NCBI RefSeq assembly: GCF_005771425.1
Contig: NZ_VBTZ01000013.1
Location: 1 to 64,000 of the forward strand
DNA: 64,000 nucleotides
From: Methylocystis sp. B8
GTDB taxonomy: Bacteria; Pseudomonadota; Alphaproteobacteria; Rhizobiales; Beijerinckiaceae
Reading direction: 5' to 3'
This document shows positions 1 to 7,292 of this stretch, piece after piece (positions within the stretch are counted from its first letter, which is position 1; the number at the start of each line of letters is the position of its first letter). The position numbers and the translations under genes were made by a program. The notes under the pieces were generated by a model. The model did no database searches and was not told where the DNA came from. It saw only the letters and a program-made list of their open reading frames with translations.

Positions 1-110
1 TTCAGGCCCTTCGGGGCCTTTTCCGATTCGATATCCGTCGAGAACCCGTATTTATAGGCGTCAACATCAATCGACTCGACAGCCGCAACGGTCTCCTTAA
101 GAGCCGCCAT
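1..110 (-). CDS. sufB: Fe-S cluster assembly protein SufB (N-terminal fragment)
   Basis: SufB is the scaffold subunit of the SUF iron-sulfur assembly machine. Only the first ~36 codons lie in the window; the rest is beyond the left edge. The ATG at 108-110 is preceded by a clear GAGGAG ribosome site on the minus strand. The translated start contains the DVDAYKYGFSTDIESEKAPK stretch, which I recognise as the conserved N-terminus of alphaproteobacterial SufB. It follows the cysteine desulfurase gene by 77 bases on the same strand, the usual order at the front of alphaproteobacterial suf operons. Identification rests on N-terminal similarity only. Confidence 0.85.
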   Translation of the reverse strand, partial: MAALKETVAAVESIDVDAYKYGFSTDIESEKAPKGL

Positions 111-187
111 TCCTATTCTCCTCGTCACGACGGGTTCAAGGCCCGCCGGCCGATCGTTCCGCCTCCGCCAGCCCTTTTAGACGTCGA

Positions 188-1345
188 CTAAGCGGCGGAA
201 TGCCGGGACCTCATACGATCCACGACACGTGCAAGAACCTTTCCAAATTGTTCTACATCTTCTTGCGTCGAAGACCAACCGAAACTGGCCCTCAGCGCCT
301 CCTTATCCGTCGCTGCCATCGCCGTAAGCACGTGCGATTCCATCATCTTGCCTGAAGAACAGGCGGACCCCGCTGAGAGCGCGACATTTTCAAGGTCGAA
401 AGCCATCAGCATAATGCGCGGGGCGAGACCGGGAATCGCGAAAGCGCTGGCGTTTGGGGCGCGCGGCCCCCTTAAACCGTAGAATCGGGCTTCCGGCGCG
501 ACTTTCAAGACTTCCCGCTCAAGAGCGTCGCGCAAATCAGCGAGCCGCGCCGCTTCCTTGGCCAAATCTGCCGTCGCAGCCCTCAACGCCGCTGCAAAGC
601 CGGCGATCCCGGCCACATTCTCCGTTCCCGCCCGACGTCCGAATTCCTGGCCGCCCCCGCGCAGCATCGGCGCCTCCAGGTGCAGGCTTTCATCGCTGAA
701 GGCGAGCGCGCCAACACCCATCGGTCCGCCGAGCTTATGTGAGGAAAAGAACAATATGTCCGCGCCGGTCGTCGCGAATGTCGTTCCGAGCCGGCCGACC
801 GATTGCACGGCGTCGCAGACAACGACGCCATGCGCTCCGTGAATCAGCGCAGCGGCTTCAGCGACCGGCTGAATGACGCCAGTCTCATTATTAACAGCCT
901 GCAGCGCCAGCATCGCGCGCTTGCCGGAATGCCGCGCGAGCGCCGCCTCCAGCGCTTCGAGCGAGATCACGCCCTCACGGGTGAGCGGAATGCTTTCCAC
1001 GGCGGCCAGCGGGAAGCGGTGACCCTGCAAAACGCAGAGATGTTCGCCGGCCCCGATGAGCAATACATCGATCGGCGCTTCGTCGCCCTCTCGGCGGAGC
1101 GCCGGGGAAAGCGCCAGGCTCGCCGCCTCGGTCGCGCCGCTCGTAAAGACGACGCTGCGGCGAGGCGCGCCGACCGCCCGGGCGACCACAGATCGGGCGT
1201 CTTCGAGCAAGGCCTTGGCCGCCCTGCCCTCGGCATGAACCGAGGAGGGATTGCCGATCGTCTCCAGCGCGTTGAGCATCTCCGCCCGCGCCTCGGGGCG
1301 CAGCGGCGACGTAGCGTTGTGATCGAGATAGACGCGCGTGGACAT
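188..1345 (-). CDS. Cysteine desulfurase (IscS/NifS-type, class V aminotransferase)
   Basis: A PLP enzyme that removes sulfur from L-cysteine and passes it as persulfide to the SUF scaffold encoded just downstream. The 385-residue length is normal for the group. Visible motifs: the N-terminal YLDHNATSP, the PLP lysine in SSHKLGGP (about K204), and the mobile active-site cysteine in GSACSSG (about C329), the arrangement of IscS/NifS rather than SufS. The ATG at 1343-1345 gives the expected N-terminus. It diverges from the AAA ATPase gene across 88 bases, which must hold both promoters. No iscR-like regulator gene lies within that gap or on the far side. Confidence 0.93.
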   Translation of the reverse strand: MSTRVYLDHNATSPLRPEARAEMLNALETIGNPSSVHAEGRAAKALLEDARSVVARAVGAPRRSVVFTSGATEAASLALSPALRREGDEAPIDVLLIGAGEHLCVLQGHRFPLAAVESIPLTREGVISLEALEAALARHSGKRAMLALQAVNNETGVIQPVAEAAALIHGAHGVVVCDAVQSVGRLGTTFATTGADILFFSSHKLGGPMGVGALAFSDESLHLEAPMLRGGGQEFGRRAGTENVAGIAGFAAALRAATADLAKEAARLADLRDALEREVLKVAPEARFYGLRGPRAPNASAFAIPGLAPRIMLMAFDLENVALSAGSACSSGKMMESHVLTAMAATDKEALRASFGWSSTQEDVEQFGKVLARVVDRMRSRHSAA

Positions 1346-1433
1346 CTGCCGAACATTCTAGCAGAGCGCAGCGTCTCCGGCGCGTTTCTTGTATCCGCGC
1401 CTAAGCGCTCCGCTCCCCTGCGAAAGGCGATTC

Positions 1434-3131
1434 ATGCAGATCGAGATCGACAAGCCCCATGTGGAGGCGCTCGTCACACGCTTTCCGGCTCACGCTGGCC
1501 TCTCTGCGCAGTTGCGCTTTTCAGACCGCGTCGAGGCGGACATCTCACATTTCAGTCCCGAGGAGCTCGATTTTCTCGGCGCGCTCTACCACGACGCTGG
1601 CCCGCAGCTCCGCGCCCGCGCGGCGCAGCTCGCGACCCTGCGCGCCGCGATGGAAGCCAAGAGCGCGCGCTTTGCGGCAGAAGATCTCGAAGACGTATTG
1701 CCAGCGCTGGTGCGTTATCTGACGACGGAAGCGATCCGCGGCTGGCTTTTCACCGCCAATGTCACCGCGAAACCCCTGCCTTACGTCATCACGCGTTTCG
1801 ACTATGTTCCGGCCTCCAACGACGAAGCTGGAAAAATCCTCATCGAACTGAAGGCCAACGCCAAGGGCACGCTACAGTCGAACCTCATCCGCATCATGAG
1901 TTCGGACATCTCCGGCCGGACCATTGGCGAAATACTTGCGGCGCGAGGTTTCGTGCGGGAAACGCCGGCGTTGATCGAAGCTTTCGACGCCGCGAGCGAG
2001 ACTTACTACGACTGGCGTGGGCGATACGGCGCACAATTCTCCGCGAAAGGCATCGGCTTTCACGCCGAAGATCCGACGTCGACGCGTCGCGACACCGATT
2101 GGTCGCGCAAGGACATCATCGTGCTGTCGAGCAACGGTTCGGAGGCGCGTCTCGTCAATGACGAAAGCATTCTCACAGGCCGCAGCCTGACGCTGGAGGC
2201 GCCTGGCGACGTCCTCGGCCATTTCCTGCGCAAAGCTGGCAAGAGCAATCGCTTCGCCGCCGAAGACGAACTCGCGGAACTCAAGGAGCTGATCCCCGAA
2301 GGCCTGTTCACGCAGATTCCGGTGCATCCCTACATCTTCATGTTCCATCTCGATCTGCATCATTACGTCTGGGTGCATGTCGACGAGATGCAGCCCTATC
2401 ACTATCAGCCGGAGTTGAGGGATAAGCTCATTCTTCCTGAGGAGCAGACAGATCTGATCGACATTCTCACCGCCGAAATGGATGTGTTGATGGACGACAT
2501 CGTTCAGGGCAAATCCGGCGGCACGACCGTGCTTTGCGCCGGCCCGCCCGGAGTCGGCAAGACGCTGACGGCGGAGGTCTATTCCGAGATCATCCAGCGC
2601 CCGCTCTATCGCGTGCATTCAGGCCAGCTCGGCCTCAATGTTTCTACGATGGAGACGGCGCTAAAAGATATTCTGACGCGCGCGCAGCGCTGGGGCGCCG
2701 TGATGCTGATTGACGAGGCGGATGTCTACATCAAGCGTCGAGACGACAATATCGCGATGAACGCCGTCGTCGGCGTCTTCCTGCGCGTGCTCGAATATTT
2801 CAACGGCCTGCTGTTTCTCACCACAAACCGGGTCGACGACATTGACGAGGCGATCGTCTCGCGCTGTATCGCGCTCATCCGCTACGCGCCGCCGGACGAC
2901 GAGGCGCGACGTCGCATCTGGCGCGTCATGGCCGGCCAGTTCGAGCTCGCTTTGGACGATGCGCTCATCGATCGCCTGGTGGCGACCTTTCCCGAAGCGA
3001 CAGGCCGCGATATCAAGGGCCTCGCGAAACTGACCGCCAAGTTCTGCCACCAGAAAAACGTTGCGCCGAGCCTGCCGGTTTTCCAGCGCTGCGCCATTTT
3101 CCGTGGGCTGGAGATTGCGCGCGCCGCCTAA
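1434..3131 (+). CDS. Orphan AAA-family ATPase with long N-terminal region
   Basis: The 565-residue protein has a single AAA module in its C-terminal third: Walker A GPPGVGKT at 370-377, Walker B VMLIDEAD at 423-430, then LLFLTTN (sensor 1 region) and a DEAIVSRC segment like the arginine-finger region. The ~360 residues before it match no domain I can name. The start at 1434 (MQIEIDKP) is chosen over the upstream in-frame start at 1389 because a GAAAGG ribosome site sits just before it. No partner gene is linked: the gene is divergent from the desulfurase and 86 bases before a hydrolase. A protein-remodelling role would be typical of AAA ATPases, but the substrate is unknown. Confidence 0.85.
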   Translation: MQIEIDKPHVEALVTRFPAHAGLSAQLRFSDRVEADISHFSPEELDFLGALYHDAGPQLRARAAQLATLRAAMEAKSARFAAEDLEDVLPALVRYLTTEAIRGWLFTANVTAKPLPYVITRFDYVPASNDEAGKILIELKANAKGTLQSNLIRIMSSDISGRTIGEILAARGFVRETPALIEAFDAASETYYDWRGRYGAQFSAKGIGFHAEDPTSTRRDTDWSRKDIIVLSSNGSEARLVNDESILTGRSLTLEAPGDVLGHFLRKAGKSNRFAAEDELAELKELIPEGLFTQIPVHPYIFMFHLDLHHYVWVHVDEMQPYHYQPELRDKLILPEEQTDLIDILTAEMDVLMDDIVQGKSGGTTVLCAGPPGVGKTLTAEVYSEIIQRPLYRVHSGQLGLNVSTMETALKDILTRAQRWGAVMLIDEADVYIKRRDDNIAMNAVVGVFLRVLEYFNGLLFLTTNRVDDIDEAIVSRCIALIRYAPPDDEARRRIWRVMAGQFELALDDALIDRLVATFPEATGRDIKGLAKLTAKFCHQKNVAPSLPVFQRCAIFRGLEIARAA

Positions 3132-3217
3132 GTCGCCGGCCGAGGGTCGAATTTCCTTGCAATTCACTGTGGCCCGCGTGGTAGAAGGCGCGCCTGCCAG
3201 TTTCGCAAGGATTCCGA

Positions 3218-3892
3218 ATGCCCGAGGTTATCTTCACCGGTCCGGCCGGCAGGCTTGAGGGCCGCTTCCATCAGTCCGCCACGCGCGGCGCGCCGATCGC
3301 GATCGTGCTGCATCCACATCCCCAGTTCGGCGGCACGATGAACAATCAGATTGTCTACCATCTTTACTATTCCTTCGCGGAGCGCGGCTTTTCAGTGCTG
3401 CGCTTCAATTTCCGCGGCGTTGGCCGTTCGCAGGGCTCTTTCGACCATGGCTCCGGCGAGCTTTCCGACGCGGCGGCCGCGCTTGACTGGGCGCAGGCGG
3501 TCAATCCCGAAGCGCGCGCCTGCTGGATCGCCGGAGTCTCTTTCGGCTCCTGGATCGGCATGCAGCTTCTCATGCGCCGACCGGAGATCGAGGGCTTCAT
3601 CTCGGTCGCGCCGCCGGCGAACCGTTTCGACTTCTCGTTTCTGGCGCCCTGCCCTTCTTCGGGGCTCTTCATCCACGGCGACCAGGACCGCGTCGCGCCC
3701 CTTAAGGAAGTGACGGGGCTCATTGAGAAGCTCAAGACGCAAAAGGGCATCCTCATCGAACATGCGGTGGTCGAGGGCGCCAACCATTTCTTCGAGAACA
3801 GGGTCGAGCCGCTGATCGCCCATGTCGACGCCTATCTCGACAAGCGTCTCGGCAATCCGCCGAGGATCGCCATTCCCGCGCGCGGGGATTGA
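3218..3892 (+). CDS. Alpha/beta hydrolase (COG2945-like)
   Basis: A 224-residue cytosolic serine hydrolase. The nucleophile elbow is GVSFGS (S108), the acid lies in GDQDRVAP (about D157) and the histidine in GANHFF (about H190), so the triad is complete. The HPHPQFGGTMNN stretch near residue 35 is characteristic of the COG2945 group. There is no signal peptide. It follows the AAA ATPase on the same strand after 86 bases and converges on anmK. The substrate cannot be inferred. Confidence 0.88.
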   Translation: MPEVIFTGPAGRLEGRFHQSATRGAPIAIVLHPHPQFGGTMNNQIVYHLYYSFAERGFSVLRFNFRGVGRSQGSFDHGSGELSDAAAALDWAQAVNPEARACWIAGVSFGSWIGMQLLMRRPEIEGFISVAPPANRFDFSFLAPCPSSGLFIHGDQDRVAPLKEVTGLIEKLKTQKGILIEHAVVEGANHFFENRVEPLIAHVDAYLDKRLGNPPRIAIPARGD

Positions 3893-3947
3893 GGCTTTCA
3901 TTATCCTCCGCGACGCGCAAAGCGAGCGATCGGGCATTCAGACAAAA

Positions 3948-5057
3948 CTACCCTGCCGCGCGCGCCAGCACGCCGCCGCGCATGGCTTGAGGCGCGCCGG
4001 TCGTGGTCGGAAAGGTGATGGGCAAGCCTTCCAACATGCGCGCGGCGAGATAGGCGAAGGCCTGCGCCTCCATCGAATCCGCCGACCAGCCCACTGCGTC
4101 CGCCGTCGTCACCTTGCAGGGCAGGCGCATGACGAGTTCGCGCACGAGGATCGGATTGCGCGCGCCGCCGCCGCAGACGATGAGCAGTTGCGGCTGCGTC
4201 GGCAGATGCGGGAAGAGCCGCAGCACCGAAGCCGCCGTAAAGGCGGTAAGTGTCGCGGCGGCGTCCTCGGTCGAGAGCTTGGCGACCGCGTCGAGCGCGA
4301 AGGCGTTGCGGTCGAGCGATTTCGGCGGCGGCTGATCGAAAAACGGATGCGCCAGCATCTTGAGCAGCACGGCTTCGTTGACGCGTCCGCGCGCCGCCAT
4401 ATGGCCGTGCCGGTCGATCGGCGCGCCCGTGCGCTGAAGCATCAGATCGTCGATGAGCGCATTGCCGGGCCCCGTATCGCAGGCGATTGGCTGCTCGTCC
4501 TCCGCGACGTACGTGACGTTGGCGACGCCCCCAATATTGAGCAGCGCCACTTCGCCCTTCATGCCGCCGGCGACGACGAGCGCGCGATGAAAAACGGGGA
4601 CGATCGGCGCGCCCTCGCCGCCCGCGGCGATGTCCGCTGCGCGAAAATCAAAAGCGACGTCGATTCCGAGTCGTGCGGCGAGCGCGGGCCCGTCGCCGAT
4701 CTGAATGGTGAGACCTTGCTTCGGACGGTGCAGCACCGTCTGGCCGTGAAAGCCGACGATATCGATGCTCGCGGGGTCGATGTCATTCTCCCGCAGCAGC
4801 GCCTCGACCGCCTCGGCGTGGCGGTCGGTGACCATGCGCTCGGCGAAAGCGAGAACGCCTGGCCGCGCGTTTCGGTCTTCTAGAGTCGCGGCTTCGGCGA
4901 GCGCATTGCGTAAGAGCGCCCGGTCGGCGTCGTTATAGGGATAATGCCCAGTCGGCCCGAAGGCGACGGCGGCGTCGCCATCGGTTTCGATCAGCGCGAC
5001 GTCGACGCCGTCCATGGACGTGCCGGACATGAGGCCGATTGCGCGGTAGGTGGGCAA
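3948..5057 (-). CDS. anmK: Anhydro-N-acetylmuramic acid kinase
   Basis: AnmK opens the 1,6-anhydro ring of anhMurNAc and phosphorylates it to MurNAc-6-phosphate during cell-wall recycling. The protein (369 residues, usual length) begins with the ASKHA-type phosphate loop GLMSGTSMDGVD and contains GFHGQTVLHRP, NIGGVANVT and DTGPGNALID, all hallmarks of the family. The start is a TTG at 5055-5057, supported by a CGGAG site seven bases upstream; the first ATG lies inside the phosphate loop and is too late. It is followed by a 55-base convergent gap with no clear terminator. Confidence 0.95.
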   Translation of the reverse strand: MPTYRAIGLMSGTSMDGVDVALIETDGDAAVAFGPTGHYPYNDADRALLRNALAEAATLEDRNARPGVLAFAERMVTDRHAEAVEALLRENDIDPASIDIVGFHGQTVLHRPKQGLTIQIGDGPALAARLGIDVAFDFRAADIAAGGEGAPIVPVFHRALVVAGGMKGEVALLNIGGVANVTYVAEDEQPIACDTGPGNALIDDLMLQRTGAPIDRHGHMAARGRVNEAVLLKMLAHPFFDQPPPKSLDRNAFALDAVAKLSTEDAAATLTAFTAASVLRLFPHLPTQPQLLIVCGGGARNPILVRELVMRLPCKVTTADAVGWSADSMEAQAFAYLAARMLEGLPITFPTTTGAPQAMRGGVLARAAG

Positions 5058-5152
5058 GACGAATCTCCGAGATGACGGAGATTAGCAGGAGAAGCCGCGC
5101 CCTACCTTGGGCAAGGCTCAGGTCAGCACGCACGCGTGCTCGGCGCCCAATA

Positions 5153-5196
5153 AAATTATTGTTGTGGCCAAATTATTTTATATATTACGATAATTT
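5153..5196. promoter_or_regulatory. AT-rich operator-like repeats upstream of the DUF2975/HTH pair
   Basis: AAATTAT occurs at 5153-5159 and again 17 bases later at 5170-5176, and its inverse ATAATTT at 5190-5196. The second and third copies form an inverted repeat around a TATATTAC core, within a tract nearly free of G and C in an otherwise GC-rich window. It ends 12 bases before the DUF2975 ATG, whose GAGG ribosome site follows directly. The position suits an operator, perhaps bound by the HTH protein of the same operon; that is inference. Confidence 0.5.
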
Positions 5197-5208
5197 TTTG
5201 AGGTAGCC

Positions 5209-5808
5209 ATGACAAATGTCGTACAAATTCCGCAGCCCATGACGCCCCTCGAGCCTGCCCGCCGACAAGCGATCAGGCGCAGAAGCGCGCAATTGGCCGC
5301 CGCACTGACCTGGACGTTTTTCATAGCGCTTTGCGCGACCGCGCTGCTGACAACCGCCGTCCTTTTCTACGATGGCCCGATGCTCTCTTTCGGACCTGGC
5401 GGCTTATGGATCGGCCACGGCCCCGACCCAGCGCTCGGGCGCGTTTCGCTTTCGACATTCACCTTCGCGCAAAGGCTCGCCGGCGCGCTCGCCATCGCAT
5501 TTCTTACGGCCCCAGTGCTGGCCGTTGTTCATTATGCGCGGAGGCTTTTTCAGCTCTATGCGGAAGGCGTCGTGTTCACGCCGGCGAATGCGCGGCTCAT
5601 CAAGTCCATGGCCGTGGGGCTCGCTGCTTACGCCTTCGCGCCCTTCGCCGCCAACCGAACAATACTTCTTGCGGGACTGACGAATGATCCCGTGTGGTTT
5701 CATGCAGACGAGGTTCTCGCGCTTGTTTTTGGCGCGCTCGCGTATGTCGTGGCCGACGTCATGGAGTTCGGGCACGAGATCGAACGCGACAGAGACGGGT
5801 TCATCTGA
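5209..5808 (+). CDS. DUF2975 family membrane protein
   Basis: A 199-residue inner-membrane protein with about four predicted helices (near residues 30-50, 88-108, 130-148 and 168-185). Its final stop overlaps the ATG of the next gene (TGATG), so it is translationally coupled to a small Cro/CI-type regulator. The pairing of DUF2975 with a YozG-like HTH protein is a recurring arrangement in bacteria. Its function is not established; a membrane partner or sensor for the regulator is a reasonable guess. The GAGG ribosome site five bases before the ATG fixes the start. Confidence 0.8.
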   Translation: MTNVVQIPQPMTPLEPARRQAIRRRSAQLAAALTWTFFIALCATALLTTAVLFYDGPMLSFGPGGLWIGHGPDPALGRVSLSTFTFAQRLAGALAIAFLTAPVLAVVHYARRLFQLYAEGVVFTPANARLIKSMAVGLAAYAFAPFAANRTILLAGLTNDPVWFHADEVLALVFGALAYVVADVMEFGHEIERDRDGFI

Positions 5809-6044
5809 TGCCGATCGTCATGCGCCTCGACGTCATGCTCGCCAAGCGCCGCATGCGCTCCAAGACCCTCGCCCAGATCGTCGGCGTTACTGAGGCGAAT
5901 CTCTCGCTTCTGAAATCGGGCAAAGTCAACGGGGTGCGTTTCTCGACGCTCGCCGCCATCTGTCGCGCTCTCGAATGCCAGCCCGGCGATCTCCTCGAAT
6001 ATGTGCCGGACGAACAGATCGAGGCGCAACAGAAGGCCGGATAG
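5808..6044 (+). CDS. Small Cro/CI-family helix-turn-helix regulator
   Basis: A 78-residue DNA-binding protein consisting almost only of an HTH_3-like domain: LAQIVGVTEANLSLLKSGK is the helix-turn-helix, followed by FSTLAAICRALECQPGDLL, typical of YozG-type regulators. The ATG at 5808 overlaps the stop of the DUF2975 gene. The AT-rich inverted repeat upstream of the pair is the obvious candidate binding site, implying autoregulation. The target genes beyond its own operon are unknown. Confidence 0.88.
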   Translation: MPIVMRLDVMLAKRRMRSKTLAQIVGVTEANLSLLKSGKVNGVRFSTLAAICRALECQPGDLLEYVPDEQIEAQQKAG

Positions 6045-6071
6045 TTCTCTCATTTCAGAAAGGACATTGTC

Positions 6072-7292
6072 ATGCGTCGAGCGATTGCGTCGGTGTTCGC
6101 GGCTTTCCTCTTCATTCCCGTGTTGACCGCTGCGCGCAAGGCGCCGGCGCCGTCGGACGGCGTCGCCTTTATCCTCGACTCGAACCGCATCCTTCTCGAC
6201 GTCGTCTTTACGACGCCGGACGGGCGCGAGCGAAAAGCGCTCGCTTGGTTCAACATGGGCATGGCCTCGCCTATTCTCACGCATGATCTTTATCGTGAGC
6301 TCGGCATCGATCGCGGCGGGACCTTACAGGTGCGCATTGGCGAGCGGCGGCTGGAAGCGCGCGCGGATCAAGTTGTGGACGGCGACGGCGGCGTTGGGGT
6401 TCCCACCTTCGATCACCTCTTCGCGCCGCGCCGCGTTGAAGCGATGCTGCCGGCACGGATGTTTACGGATTACGTCTTGCAGATAGACTATGGCCGTCGT
6501 CTCCTCGCGCTGAGTGCGGCAGGCGGGAAGCGCCCCGCTGGCCTTGCGGTTCCGATGCTCCTCAATGCGGACACTGGAATCGCCGCTGTCGAAGTGCAAA
6601 TCGATGACGAAACGCGAGCGCTCGCGATTGACGCCGGCAGCGGCTACAGCTGGATGCGCGGCGACGTGGCGCGCGACCTTCTGGCTCGGCATCCGGATTG
6701 GCGCCGCGCACATGGCGCTGTCGGCGCGGCCAACGCCAATATGGTGGATTTCGTTTTCGAGAAAGAAGGCGACGTGATGCGCATTCCGAACGTGCGCATC
6801 GGCGAGGTAAAATTTGATCAGCTCGGCTTTCTCGGCACGGCCCCCGTTCTGGGCTCTGTAGCGGAAAATCTTTTCGGCGATCTCTTCTGGGACAACTGGC
6901 GCAAGGCGGCGCCAGCGCCCGTCATCGGCTGGCTCGGCAGCAATGCGCTGCGCGACTATGAACTGACGATCGATTATCCCAACCGTATGAGCTACTGGCG
7001 TCGGCAGAGGGCGCCAGACCCGAAGGAGCTGGATCAGCCGCCGATTACATTGGTGCGTGAGGGAGAGCGCTACTTGATTGGAGGGATCGCGCTGACGTCG
7101 GCGAAGCCGCAGGGGAAACTGGACGTCGAGTCGGGCGACGAATTGCTCGCGATCGACGGCCTAGCGGCGCGTGGCGCGAGTAAAGACGACGTCCTTGCAG
7201 CGCTGCACGGCGCGCCAGGAGAACGGAAGCGGCTCATCTTGGATCGTCGCGGCGCGCGGATCGAGGCGGATGTGGCCGTGGAAGCCTTCTAG
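6072..7292 (+). CDS. Secreted retropepsin-like aspartyl protease with C-terminal PDZ domain
   Basis: 406 residues. An N-terminal signal peptide (hydrophobic to about residue 20, ending near TAAR) is followed by two aspartyl-protease-like repeats; the second has LAIDAGSGYSW near residue 190, a variant of the usual D-T/S-G active-site triplet (here D-A-G). The last ~85 residues (from about ITLVREGERY) look like a PDZ domain with LDVESGDELLAIDG. The D-A-G replacement makes catalysis uncertain. It lies 27 bases after the HTH gene and ends at a CTAG shared as stop codon with the convergent neighbour. Confidence 0.7.
   Translation: MRRAIASVFAAFLFIPVLTAARKAPAPSDGVAFILDSNRILLDVVFTTPDGRERKALAWFNMGMASPILTHDLYRELGIDRGGTLQVRIGERRLEARADQVVDGDGGVGVPTFDHLFAPRRVEAMLPARMFTDYVLQIDYGRRLLALSAAGGKRPAGLAVPMLLNADTGIAAVEVQIDDETRALAIDAGSGYSWMRGDVARDLLARHPDWRRAHGAVGAANANMVDFVFEKEGDVMRIPNVRIGEVKFDQLGFLGTAPVLGSVAENLFGDLFWDNWRKAAPAPVIGWLGSNALRDYELTIDYPNRMSYWRRQRAPDPKELDQPPITLVREGERYLIGGIALTSAKPQGKLDVESGDELLAIDGLAARGASKDDVLAALHGAPGERKRLILDRRGARIEADVAVEAF

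Noticed and set aside
803-2161. Long plus-strand open frame of about 450 codons across the cysteine desulfurase and AAA genes
   Set aside because: It runs antisense to a certain gene and then out of frame through another; Arg/Ala-rich with no motif, as expected for shadow frames in GC-rich DNA.
3822-4883. Plus-strand open frame of 353 codons over anmK
   Set aside because: Fully antisense to anmK, low-complexity Arg-rich, no family features.
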